Notes: a model not told the origin generated them from the letters alone. 9,139 bases of DNA from an uncultured Bacteroidota bacterium (GCA_903819815.1 CAIJFC010000262.1:1-9139); one strand, 5' to 3'. Positions 1 through 6,802 are shown, counted from the first letter of the stretch. Made by a program: numbers and translations.

Positions 1-147
1 GTTTCATCAGCTAAAAATGCAGATACTATTATAATTATTGATGAAGGTTCAATTATCCAACAAGGGCCTCATAATCAATTAGTAAACGAAGAAGGTTATT
101 ACAAAGAGTTGTATTTAAAACAACTTTCTGAAAAAGATTTACAATAA
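1..147 (+). CDS. ABC transporter ATP-binding protein, C-terminal end (partial)
   Basis: Frame 1 is open from the first base to the TAA at 145-147 and gives 48 residues. They match the end of an ABC exporter nucleotide-binding domain. The opening VSSAKNAD corresponds to the segment right after the H-loop histidine (HR-x-S-x-x-K-x-AD), which lies just outside the window. It is followed by the strand IIIIDEG, then the usual 'G-x-I-x-x-x-G-x-H-x-x-L' stretch (GSIIQQGPHNQL) and the terminal helix containing YYKELY. This pattern is typical of MsbA/MdlB-type exporters, where the ATPase is fused behind six membrane helices, but the membrane part is not visible and the substrate cannot be told. Family assignment is firm; subfamily is inference. 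Confidence 0.85.
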   Translation, partial: VSSAKNADTIIIIDEGSIIQQGPHNQLVNEEGYYKELYLKQLSEKDLQ

Positions 148-149
148 AT

Positions 150-181
150 CTTGTTTATTATTGCTTTTTTTATCATTTTTG
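150..181 (+). promoter_or_regulatory. Possible Bacteroidota-type promoter for the PUR-family gene
   Basis: CATTTTTG at 174-181 differs from the -7 consensus TAnnTTTG at one base. A TTG at 151-153 lies 20 bases upstream, a suitable distance for the -33 element. The start codon at 209 would follow a leader of about 20 bases. This is a motif match only, in AT-rich DNA, so it is tentative. Confidence 0.35.
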
Positions 182-208
182 AAATGAAATTAAACTTAAA
201 AAACGAAT

Positions 209-589
209 ATGAGAGAAAATGATATGTTAGAAAAAGAGGAAATCTTTTCTAAAGTTTTGAGAGCAGGAAGAAGAACTTATTTCTTTGACGTTAGAGCCAC
301 AAAAGCAGATGATTATTATATCACTATTACTGAAAGTAAAAAATTCACTGAAGAAGATGGATCATTTCACTTCAAAAAACATAAAATTTATTTGTACAAA
401 GAAGATTTTACTGCTTTTGCAGAAATTTTAGGGGAAATGACTTCGTATGTTTTAAATCACAAAGGGGAAGAAGTTATTTCTGAAAGACATCAAAAAGATT
501 TCAAAAAGGAATATGACACAGAAAAAACAGAAGAAAGCGAAACACCATCTTCTTCTAGTTTCACAGATATTGATTTTGACGATATTTAA
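209..589 (+). CDS. PUR-family (DUF3276) DNA/RNA-binding protein
   Basis: A 126-residue protein matching the Bacteroidota DUF3276 family, the bacterial relatives of eukaryotic Pur-alpha, which bind single-stranded DNA and RNA. One PUR repeat spans about residues 10-85: a basic, aromatic beta-sheet part (GRRTYFFDVRATKADDYYIT, then the KKHKIYLYKED stretch) followed by a helix (FTAFAEILGEMTSYVL). Residues 101-126 form an acidic, serine-rich tail that is probably disordered (SSSSFTDIDFDD). No signal peptide, so cytoplasmic. I start at 209 because MRENDMLEKEEIF reads as the family N-terminus; a second ATG at 224 is possible. The upstream bases are A-rich with no Shine-Dalgarno site. It stands 61 bases after the ABC gene and ends in a strong terminator. 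One PUR repeat per chain implies a homodimer by analogy with other bacterial PUR proteins. The cellular target is unknown. Confidence 0.88.
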   Translation: MRENDMLEKEEIFSKVLRAGRRTYFFDVRATKADDYYITITESKKFTEEDGSFHFKKHKIYLYKEDFTAFAEILGEMTSYVLNHKGEEVISERHQKDFKKEYDTEKTEESETPSSSSFTDIDFDDI

Positions 590-601
590 GAATTATTATG
601 T

Positions 602-638
602 AAAAAAAAACGGAAACCAATGGTTTCCGTTTTTTTTT
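602..638. terminator. Bidirectional intrinsic terminator between convergent genes
   Basis: A perfect hairpin with stem CGGAAACC (611-618) and GGTTTCCG (622-629) and loop AAT. It is flanked by nine A (602-610) and nine T (630-638), so each strand has a stem followed by a T-run. It serves the PUR gene (stop at 587-589) rightward and the lipoprotein gene (stop at 643-645) leftward. Confidence 0.92.
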
Positions 639-642
639 ATTA

Positions 643-1014
643 TTAAATTTGAGAATTGATATAATCTTGAATTCCTGCAATTTGAGGATCGTCTAGTTTT
701 GTGTTTTTCTGCATCCTTTTCAAAATTACTTGCCATTGCTCCTTTCTGAATTCATTAGGAGAATACAATTTATGGCATTTGTTACAACTATTTTCATAAA
801 GGTTTTTACTTTCATAAAGTTCACTAGTTAACATAACCACATTTCTCATAACTGGTTTAGTTTCTGGAACTATAGTGTTTTCAACAGGAACAACTTCTTG
901 AACCACTTTAATTTCTGAAGGTGCAGAAGTATTTGAAGTGTCTGTAACTACTGATTTAGTAGCACAAGAAAATAACAATAATAGAAAAGCGAGAATTATC
1001 AATTTTGTTTTCAT
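643..1014 (-). CDS. Small c-type cytochrome lipoprotein
   Basis: A 123-residue protein. Residues 1-16 are a lipoprotein signal peptide ending in lipobox LLFSC, with C17 the predicted lipidated cysteine. Residues 18-56 are a Ser/Thr/Val/Pro/Glu-rich linker. Residues 66-123 carry one CXXCH haem c site (C77, C80, H81) and, 20 residues later, an R-M pair (M101) that could supply the second iron ligand. The segment W-x-x-I-L-x-RM followed by a terminal helix DPQIAGIQDYI resembles short monohaem domains of redox cytochromes. The frame is open up to an ATG at 1065, but only the ATG at 1012-1014 puts the signal peptide at the N-terminus, so I chose it. There is no acidic surface-export signal after C17 (CATKSVV), so a periplasm-facing membrane anchor is likelier than surface display. 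The electron partner is unknown and the neighbours are not respiratory genes. Confidence 0.82.
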   Translation of the reverse strand: MKTKLIILAFLLLLFSCATKSVVTDTSNTSAPSEIKVVQEVVPVENTIVPETKPVMRNVVMLTSELYESKNLYENSCNKCHKLYSPNEFRKEQWQVILKRMQKNTKLDDPQIAGIQDYINSQI

Positions 1015-1041
1015 ATAAGTATCAATTTTGGTAAAAATAAT

Positions 1042-1073
1042 AAAAAACCCAAAAGCATTTAGCAATAGGGTTT
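1042..1073 (-). terminator. Probable intrinsic terminator of the prolyl isomerase gene
   Basis: On the minus strand AAACCC (1073-1068) pairs with GGGTTT (1050-1045) across a 17-base loop and is followed by a T-rich run. An AT-rich hairpin (TTAATC at 1079-1084 with GATTAA at 1094-1099) lies between it and the stop codon of the gene. The stem is only 6 bp and the loop long, so confidence is moderate. Confidence 0.5.
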
Positions 1074-1106
1074 AAAATTTAATCAACTATTTAGATTAAT
1101 TTCATT

Positions 1107-2039
1107 CTATTTTACGTCCATTAATTCAACATCAAATATTAAAGTCGCATTTGGAGGAATTACTCCGCCAGCACCACGAGTTCCATAAGCCAAGTCAGAT
1201 GGGATTACAAAACGAGCTTTATCACCCACTTGTAATAATGCAATTCCTTCATCCCAACCTTCAATTACATTGCCTTGACCTAAAGGAAATTCAATAGGTT
1301 TTTTTCGTGGGTAGGAACTATCAAATACTTTTCCGTCTTCTAATTGACCTGTATAATGAACAGAAACAGTTTTGCCATTTTCGGCCTTTTTACCATTTCC
1401 TTTTTGGATCATTTTATAACGCAAACCGCTTTCTGTTTTGTCAAATCCAGCCGCTAATTGCTCCATTTTAGCTTCCGTTTCTGCCTTAAGAGCCGCGTCA
1501 CGTTTATTTCTAGCACCTTTAAAAGTGATAAAAGCTTCAATTGCATTCCAATTTTGAGCTTCGTCACCTACTCTTACAATTTCAACTGAATCCAAAGAAT
1601 CCCCTTGATCAACTGCATCTACAACATCTTGTCCTTCAACAACATGACCAAAAACGGTGTGCTTATTATCCAACCATTCAGTTGGGATATGAGTGATAAA
1701 AAACTGAGATCCATTACTTGCAGGTCCAGAATTTGCCATTGACAAAACTCCAGGACGATTGTGTTTTAGTGTTGGGTGAAATTCATCTTCAAAGCTATAC
1801 CCAGGACCACCGGCTCCAGTTCCTTGAGGGCAACCCCCTTGGATCATAAAATCAGGAATTACTCTATGAAATTTCAATCCGTCATAATACTTATTTCCTT
1901 GAGGTTTTACCTTGTTTTCAAGATTTCCTTCAGCCAATCCAACGAAGTTTCCAACAGTTCCTGGTGTTAAATCGTGAGTTAATTTTACTAAAATAGCCCC
2001 TTTTGAGGTGTTGAATTTAGCATATATACCGTTTTCCAT
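1107..2039 (-). CDS. Dual-domain peptidyl-prolyl isomerase (cyclophilin-FKBP fusion)
   Basis: A 310-residue protein joining two unrelated prolyl cis-trans isomerase folds. Residues 6-157 are a cyclophilin. The catalytic arginine is R59 (FHRVIPDFMIQGG), followed by F64, M65 and Q67, then SQFFIT (111-116), W122 (the position linked to cyclosporin binding) and H127. Residues 160-202 form a charged, probably helical linker. Residues 203-310 are an FKBP domain with Y229, F239-D240, V258-I259, W262, Y285 and F302, the counterparts of the FKBP12 ligand pocket (Y26, F36, D37, V55, I56, W59, Y82, F99). Both sites look intact. There is no signal peptide, so a cytoplasmic folding helper is likely. Dual-family immunophilins in this cyclophilin-first order have been reported in Flavobacterium, and the reverse order in Toxoplasma. 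The gene follows ltaE by 86 bases and has its own promoter-like -7 box. Confidence 0.95.
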   Translation of the reverse strand: MENGIYAKFNTSKGAILVKLTHDLTPGTVGNFVGLAEGNLENKVKPQGNKYYDGLKFHRVIPDFMIQGGCPQGTGAGGPGYSFEDEFHPTLKHNRPGVLSMANSGPASNGSQFFITHIPTEWLDNKHTVFGHVVEGQDVVDAVDQGDSLDSVEIVRVGDEAQNWNAIEAFITFKGARNKRDAALKAETEAKMEQLAAGFDKTESGLRYKMIQKGNGKKAENGKTVSVHYTGQLEDGKVFDSSYPRKKPIEFPLGQGNVIEGWDEGIALLQVGDKARFVIPSDLAYGTRGAGGVIPPNATLIFDVELMDVK

Positions 2040-2062
2040 TTTTATTGTTTTTTAATGTGGTG

Positions 2063-2070
2063 CAAATTTA
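2063..2070 (-). promoter_or_regulatory. -7 box upstream of the prolyl isomerase gene
   Basis: The minus strand reads TAAATTTG, a full match to TAnnTTTG, 23 bases before the ATG, giving a leader of about 15-20 bases. I found no TTG at the -33 distance, so only half of the promoter is recognisable. Confidence 0.45.
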
Positions 2071-2125
2071 CGAAATAAATTAGATAATTTGAGTTGAATA
2101 GTAAGGTAGTATTTGAAATGAAAAT

Positions 2126-3151
2126 CTAAATCACCAACTTTTTTAAAGTTTCGAGAACATAAGTGTGCATTACCTCACGGTAATCTAAATGGGTTACAAT
2201 TCTTAATTTTCCGTGTCCCATTGAACTTATAGATATTCCTTTTTGCTTCAATTTTTCCATTAAATCGTTTTCATCTATTGAAGGCTGAATTGAAAAAATC
2301 AAAATGTTAGTTTCTACAGGTTCCACTAAAGCTATCCAAGGTAAATTATGAAGTAAAATTCCTATTTCCTTTGCACGTCTGTGGTCTTCAGATAATCTTT
2401 CAATATTATGCTCTAAGGCAAATAAACCGGCGGCGGCTAAATAACCTATTTGTCGCATTCCTCCTCCAAGTATCTTTCTGATTCTAAGTGCTCTATTTAT
2501 AGTCGCTTTATCAGATAATAGAACCGAACCCACTGGCGCGCCCATTCCTTTTGAAAAGCAAACAGACATGGTGTGAAATACTTTTCCATAGTCGGACGGA
2601 TTGTCATTGGTAGCAACCAAAGCATTCCAAATCCGAGCTCCATCCAAATGAAATTTCAAATAATTGGCATCGCAAACTTGGCGTATTCTTTTGAATTCAT
2701 TAAAATCATAACACGCACCGCCGCCTTTATTAGTAGTGTTTTCAACGCAAACTAAACTCGTCAACGGACTGTGATAAAACTCAGGATTGTTAATTGCTCC
2801 GGAAACTTGTTCTGCTGTAATCATCCCACGATTTCCATCTAATAAACAACAGGAAACCCCGCTATTAAAAGAAACTCCACCGCCTTCATAATTGTAAACA
2901 TGAGCCCATTTATCAGCAATTAATTGTTCCCCAGGTTGGGTGTGTAATTTAATTGCCGTTTGATTGGCCATAGTCCCTGAGGGAAAAAACAACCCTGCCT
3001 CAAAACCGAAAAATTGAGCCACTTTAGTTTCTAATTCTATTGCGGTAAGATCTTGTTTGTATACATCGTCACCCACTTCTGCTTGAAACATAAAACGTAA
3101 CATTTCCTGAGAAGGTTTGGTTACGGTATCGCTAACTAAATTAATATCCAT
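2126..3151 (-). CDS. ltaE: Low-specificity L-threonine aldolase
   Basis: A 341-residue PLP enzyme of fold type I that splits L-threonine or L-allo-threonine into glycine and acetaldehyde. Length is close to family norm (E. coli LtaE 333). The N-terminal signature VSDTVTKPSQEM is present. H84 is the residue expected to stack on the PLP ring. HLDGAR (168-173) supplies D170, which contacts the pyridine nitrogen, and R173. K201 in SVCFSKGMGAPVGS is the Schiff-base lysine. R317 in KLRIVTH matches the carboxylate-binding arginine. The start at 3151 gives the normal N-terminus. No upstream Shine-Dalgarno site. It is divergent from prfB across 80 bp and is followed on the same strand by the prolyl isomerase gene. 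It probably serves glycine supply or threonine breakdown. The stereochemical preference cannot be read from the sequence alone. Confidence 0.93.
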   Translation of the reverse strand: MDINLVSDTVTKPSQEMLRFMFQAEVGDDVYKQDLTAIELETKVAQFFGFEAGLFFPSGTMANQTAIKLHTQPGEQLIADKWAHVYNYEGGGVSFNSGVSCCLLDGNRGMITAEQVSGAINNPEFYHSPLTSLVCVENTTNKGGGACYDFNEFKRIRQVCDANYLKFHLDGARIWNALVATNDNPSDYGKVFHTMSVCFSKGMGAPVGSVLLSDKATINRALRIRKILGGGMRQIGYLAAAGLFALEHNIERLSEDHRRAKEIGILLHNLPWIALVEPVETNILIFSIQPSIDENDLMEKLKQKGISISSMGHGKLRIVTHLDYREVMHTYVLETLKKLVI

Positions 3152-3180
3152 ATCGTTTCTATTATATACAAGAGCGGTAC

Positions 3181-3210
3181 TTGTCTCTTGATAAAAAATT
3201 CTTATTTTTG
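3181..3210 (+). promoter_or_regulatory. Probable prfB promoter (-33/-7)
   Basis: TATTTTTG at 3203-3210 matches the Bacteroidota -7 consensus TAnnTTTG exactly, and TTG at 3181-3183 stands 19 bases upstream, the expected -33 spacing. Transcription would start about 15 bases before the prfB ATG at 3232. This is the best two-part promoter match in the window. Confidence 0.6.
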
Positions 3211-3231
3211 TTCACAAAATTAGTATAATTT

Positions 3232-4330
3232 ATGACAACTACCGAACAAATTAAAGGTATTGTGGAGCGCCTTGGTGCGTTGAGGAGGTATCTTTGACGT
3301 TGATGCCAAATTAATTGAGATTACAAACGAGGAAGAAAAGACCTTGGCACCTGAATTTTGGAACCATCCAAAGGAAGCAGAACTTTTTGTAAAAAATCTT
3401 CGATCCAAGAAAAAATGGGTAGACGATTACAATAAAGCCAACGATATGGCCGATGAATTACAATTGGCTTATGAATTTTACAAAGAAGGCGAATTAACTT
3501 CCGAAGAATTAGACGAACAATTCCAGTTGATCAATTCCCATATTGAGTCAATAGAGTTTAAAAATATGCTTTCTGACGAAGGAGATACTTTGAGTGCGGT
3601 ACTTCAAATAACTGCTGGAGCAGGTGGTACAGAAAGTTGTGATTGGGCTTCGATGTTGATGCGGATGTACATGATGTGGGGCGAAAAATCAGGTTACAAA
3701 ATAAAGGAATTAAACTACCAAGAAGGCGATGTTGCTGGAATAAAAACCGTTACTTTAGAATTTGAAGGTGATTATTCGTTTGGGTATTTGAAAGGTGAAA
3801 ATGGGGTGCATCGATTGGTGAGAATTTCCCCTTTTGATAGTAATGCCAAGCGTCATACCTCATTTGTATCGGTTTATGTATATCCTTTAGTTGATGATAG
3901 TATTGAAATTGACATTAATCCTGCAGATATTGAAATTACCACTTCTCGTTCTAGTGGGGCGGGTGGACAAAATGTAAATAAGGTTGAAACCAAAGTGCAG
4001 TTGGTTCACAAGCCAACAGGGATTCAAATTCAATGTTCTGAAACTAGGTCACAACAAGACAACCGACAACGAGCGATGCAAATGTTACGTTCTCAATTGT
4101 ATGAAATTGAATTAAAAAAGAAACAAGCACAAAGAGCCGATATTGAAGCTGGAAAAATGAAAATTGAATGGGGTTCGCAAATTCGAAACTACGTTATGCA
4201 ACCCTATAAATTAGTTAAAGATGTGCGTACCGGTTATGAAAGCAGCGATGTTGATGCCGTTTTAAATGGCGATATCGACGAGTTTTTAAAATCTTTCTTA
4301 ATGATGATGGGACAAAAAGAAGAAAAATAA
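3232..4330 (+). CDS. prfB: Peptide chain release factor 2, read through a programmed +1 frameshift
   Basis: RF2 recognises UGA and UAA stop codons and triggers peptide release on the ribosome. Reading starts at ATG 3232 and yields 21 codons ending RRYL, then meets TGA at 3295-3297. A +1 slip on CTT (3292-3294) resumes at GAC (3296-3298) and continues to the TAA at 4328-4330. The joined product is 365 residues, the same length as E. coli RF2. In the joined numbering the stop-codon recognition motif SPF is at about 199-201 (RISPFDSNAKRHTSF) and the catalytic GGQ loop at about 244-246 (SSGAGGQNVNK). SPF, rather than the PxT of RF1, fixes the identity as RF2. The N-terminal part is the helical domain of class I release factors. 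Taking only the downstream open frame would lose the first 37 residues. The frameshift gives autoregulation: low RF2 makes the ribosome pause at UGA and slip. lpxD follows after 69 bases. Confidence 0.96.
3283..3298 (+). other. prfB programmed +1 frameshift signal
   Basis: The site reads AGG AGG TAT CTT TGA C. It contains every element of the classical bacterial prfB signal: an internal Shine-Dalgarno-like AGGAGG (3283-3288), three bases of spacing, the slippery codon CTT (3292-3294), the poorly terminating context TGA-C (3295-3298), and the +1 codon GAC. AGGAGGT could form seven continuous pairs with the usual 16S rRNA 3' end, assuming the ordinary ACCUCCU sequence there. The spacing to CTT is the same as in E. 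coli. Confidence 0.95.
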
Positions 4331-4399
4331 ATCAATTGTTAAAATTATTTTGTAAATGATAATTCAAATGCCTTATTTTATAATATTAAAATTATACTA

Positions 4400-5395
4400 A
4401 TGACCTATTCCTTAGAACAAATCAACGAAATCCTTCAGGGAGAAATTATCGGAAATACAAATCAAGTTATCAATGCTCCAGAGCAATTGGAAAGAGCTTC
4501 GACTTCTGAAATTTCATTTATTGGAAATAAAAAATACGAGAAATTATGGGAAACATCAAAAGCTTGCGTAGCTGTTGTAAACCAAGATATTTCTATAGAA
4601 CCTGGAGATAACCGTGCATTTATAAAAGTAAAAAATGCCGATTTAGCCATGTCGCAAGTATTAGAATTGTTTGCACCCCCTACTCCTATTTTCACTACTG
4701 AAATTCATCCAACTGCAACAATAGACGCTACAGCAACCATTGGAAAAGGAACTCGAATTGGAGCAGGATGTTATGTAGGCCCTAAGGTTGTTCTTGGTGA
4801 AAATGTAACTTTATATTCAAATGTTACCGTTTTAGACGAATGTACTATTGGTAAAAATACCGTTATTTGGCCTGGAGCAGTAATTCGAGAACGATGTCAT
4901 CTTGGGACCGATTGTATTATTCACCCAAATGCAACTATTGGTGCTGACGGTTTTGGTTTTAGACCTTGTCCGGAAAGAGGATTAGTTAAAATTCCTCAAA
5001 TTGGGAATGTAATCATCGGAAACTGGGTTGAAATTGGTGCCAACTCCTGTGTGGATCGTGGTAAATTTAGCTCTACAATTGTTGGCGATGGTTGTAAAAT
5101 TGATAATTTAGTACAAATAGGTCATAATAGTGTTTTAGGAAGATTCTGTATCATGGCAGGAAACTCAGGATTAGCAGGATCCGTAACTTTAGGTGATGGA
5201 GTAATTATTGGCGGAAGCGCATCCATTAAAGACCACACAACTATAGGAAGTGGTGCAATTGTTGGTGCAGGCTCTGGAGTTACCGGCGATATTGAAGCTG
5301 GAAAAACCATGTTAGGCTATCCGGCTGTTGAAGCTCGAGAAGCACTAAAACAATGGGCTATCTTAAAACGATTGGTGCGGGATTCCGGAAAATAA
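4400..5395 (+). CDS. lpxD: UDP-3-O-acylglucosamine N-acyltransferase (LpxD family)
   Basis: A 331-residue LpxD-family enzyme (E. coli LpxD 341), which transfers a 3-hydroxyacyl chain from acyl-ACP to the amino group of UDP-3-O-acylglucosamine, the third step of lipid A synthesis, in the cytoplasm. Residues 1-100 form the uridine-binding domain (ASTSEISFIGNKKYEKLW). Residues 102-300 are a left-handed beta helix made of imperfect hexapeptide repeats. They contain the signature PNATIGADGFGF (176-187) and the catalytic histidine H242 in QIGHNS. GVTGDI (293-298) closes the helix, and residues 308-331 form the C-terminal helix. The start is ATG 4400, with an AT-rich upstream and no Shine-Dalgarno site. 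It probably shares a transcript with prfB. No other lpx gene is nearby, so it could be a paralogue of the main lipid A enzyme with a different acyl or sugar preference. Confidence 0.9.
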   Translation: MTYSLEQINEILQGEIIGNTNQVINAPEQLERASTSEISFIGNKKYEKLWETSKACVAVVNQDISIEPGDNRAFIKVKNADLAMSQVLELFAPPTPIFTTEIHPTATIDATATIGKGTRIGAGCYVGPKVVLGENVTLYSNVTVLDECTIGKNTVIWPGAVIRERCHLGTDCIIHPNATIGADGFGFRPCPERGLVKIPQIGNVIIGNWVEIGANSCVDRGKFSSTIVGDGCKIDNLVQIGHNSVLGRFCIMAGNSGLAGSVTLGDGVIIGGSASIKDHTTIGSGAIVGAGSGVTGDIEAGKTMLGYPAVEAREALKQWAILKRLVRDSGK

Positions 5396-5411
5396 TTAGA
5401 ATTTAAATACC

Positions 5412-5447
5412 AAAAAAAACATCTTAATTTCTTAAGATGTTTTTTTT
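5412..5447. terminator. Bidirectional intrinsic terminator between lpxD and the PiT gene
   Basis: Hairpin with stem ACATCTTAA (5419-5427) and TTAAGATGT (5432-5440) and loop TTTC. An A-run (5412-5419) precedes it and a T-run (5440-5447) follows, so it works on both strands. It is 16 bases past the lpxD stop and directly abuts the PiT stop at 5449-5451. Confidence 0.9.
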
Positions 5448-5448
5448 A

Positions 5449-6774
5449 TTAGATAAATAATGATAATAAGCTATAAATAATTCCCGCTAATATTGCGGAA
5501 ATAGGAATGGTCAAAACCCATGCCCAAATCAAATTAACCGTTACACCCCATCTTACTGCAGAAACTCTTTTTGTAATTCCTACTCCAATAATAGATCCAG
5601 TAATAGTGTGAGTTGTAGAAACCGGAATTTTAAAATGCTCTGTCATAAACAAAGTTAAAGCTCCTGCAGATTCGGCAACAACACCTTCAAAAGCGGTTAC
5701 CTTAGTAATTTTAGAACCCATAGTTTTTACAATTTTCCATCCCCCACTTAGTGTTCCTAAAGCGATTATTGAGTAACAGGCTAATGGAATCCATGAAGGA
5801 ATTGAACCATCAATTTTAACTCCATCTTTTTCAGAAGGTAAAATCACATTTAAATCCAACCATCCCGCTGATAGGTCAACATGTGGATTTGTTTTGATAT
5901 AAACGGCTACAGCAGCAGCAATAATACCCATTACTTTTTGAGAATCGTTACCTCCGTGTCCTAAACTAAAAGCAGCAGACGATATCAACTGCATTTTCTT
6001 TAATATAGCTTCTGATTTTGAAAAAGAAAAACTACTGAATACTAAATTAAAAAGTGCCAAACTGAAAAATACTATTCCAACTAATAACCATTTAATATTA
6101 GCAGGAAAAGTAATAACCGCTAGAAAGTGATTTTCAAATCTTGGTTCTTTAATATCATACTCTAAAACGGAATTTAAAAACCACACTGCAAATAGCATTA
6201 AAGCAATGGTAAAAAGTTTTGGCATGATATTCTTTTTAGAAGAATAAATCATCCATAAAGAAATAAAATAGGAAATTATCATTCCTAGTAGAGGGGCGAA
6301 AAGGATAAATAATACAACTATCATTACCCCTGAAGGTAATAATTCACCTTCTTTTGCAGCTTTAAACCAGTTTACAATTTTAAATCCAGCATGTTCAGGA
6401 TCAGTAACATCTCTAAAACCATGAGCTATTGCTGCTCCTGCGAAACCACCAATTAAGGTGTGAGATGATGATGAAGGAATTCCTTTCCACCACGTAATTA
6501 AGTTCCAAATAATAGCTGCAATTATTCCCGCTAGAATTACAGTTAAGTTAATACTACTGGTATGAGCGGTTTTAGCAACCGTATCTGCAACTCCAAAACC
6601 AAAAACCCAATACGCAAGAAAATTAAAAAAAGCAGCCCAAACTACTGCTTGAAAAGGAGTAAGCACCTTAGTTGCAACAATTGTAGCAATTGAATTTGCC
6701 GCATCATGAAAACCATTGATATAATCAAATAGTAGTGCTAATACGATAATTAGGATAAGTATATTAAATTCCAT
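5449..6774 (-). CDS. PiT-family inorganic phosphate transporter
   Basis: A 441-residue inner-membrane protein of the PiT/PHO-4 family, which imports phosphate (usually as a metal-phosphate complex) driven by a cation gradient. The family's inverted duplication is visible. The first half has GFHDAANSIAT (21-31) and SSSSHTLIGG (101-110). The second half has LGHGGNDSQKVMG (271-283) and VSTTHTITGS (385-394). The paired Asp-Asn and Ser-Thr motifs are those expected to line the phosphate site. Hydrophobic segments lie at about 1-20, 41-63, 76-97, 148-175, 187-203, 226-247, 282-293, 327-345 and 412-440. A soluble insertion at about 295-326 separates the GHGGND helix from the next membrane segment. 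The gene follows the DUF47 gene by 28 bases on the same strand, the usual arrangement for this transporter with its regulator. Confidence 0.93.
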   Translation of the reverse strand: MEFNILILIIVLALLFDYINGFHDAANSIATIVATKVLTPFQAVVWAAFFNFLAYWVFGFGVADTVAKTAHTSSINLTVILAGIIAAIIWNLITWWKGIPSSSSHTLIGGFAGAAIAHGFRDVTDPEHAGFKIVNWFKAAKEGELLPSGVMIVVLFILFAPLLGMIISYFISLWMIYSSKKNIMPKLFTIALMLFAVWFLNSVLEYDIKEPRFENHFLAVITFPANIKWLLVGIVFFSLALFNLVFSSFSFSKSEAILKKMQLISSAAFSLGHGGNDSQKVMGIIAAAVAVYIKTNPHVDLSAGWLDLNVILPSEKDGVKIDGSIPSWIPLACYSIIALGTLSGGWKIVKTMGSKITKVTAFEGVVAESAGALTLFMTEHFKIPVSTTHTITGSIIGVGITKRVSAVRWGVTVNLIWAWVLTIPISAILAGIIYSLLSLFI

Positions 6775-6802
6775 AATGAATATTCAGAAATTTCTGAGGA
6801 GT

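Noticed and set aside
1015..1065. Longer lipoprotein start at the ATG of 1063-1065
   Set aside because: It would place 17 residues ahead of the lipoprotein signal peptide and overlap the likely terminator of the upstream gene.
1776..1970. Plus-strand open frame of 64 codons
   Set aside because: It lies antisense inside the cyclophilin domain and has no recognisable protein features; a chance frame.
2573..2755. Plus-strand open frame of 60 codons within ltaE
   Set aside because: Antisense to well-conserved ltaE coding sequence, with no start signal or family resemblance.
3295..3297. In-frame TGA as evidence that prfB is a pseudogene
   Set aside because: The stop is part of the conserved CTT-TGA-C recoding signal, and the downstream frame is intact with SPF and GGQ.
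3344..4330. prfB beginning at TTG 3344 as a 328-residue protein
   Set aside because: This start would drop 37 N-terminal residues. The upstream ATG at 3232 and the classical frameshift site account for the full RF2 length.
4462..4695. Minus-strand open frames within lpxD (also 5122-5310)
   Set aside because: Both mirror the lpxD coding sequence, including the periodic hexapeptide repeats, and carry no independent features.
4726..5300. Recurring short periodic motif that could be taken for a DNA repeat array
   Set aside because: It is the coding trace of the LpxD hexapeptide beta helix; the DNA units are degenerate and have no spacers, so it is not CRISPR or a satellite.
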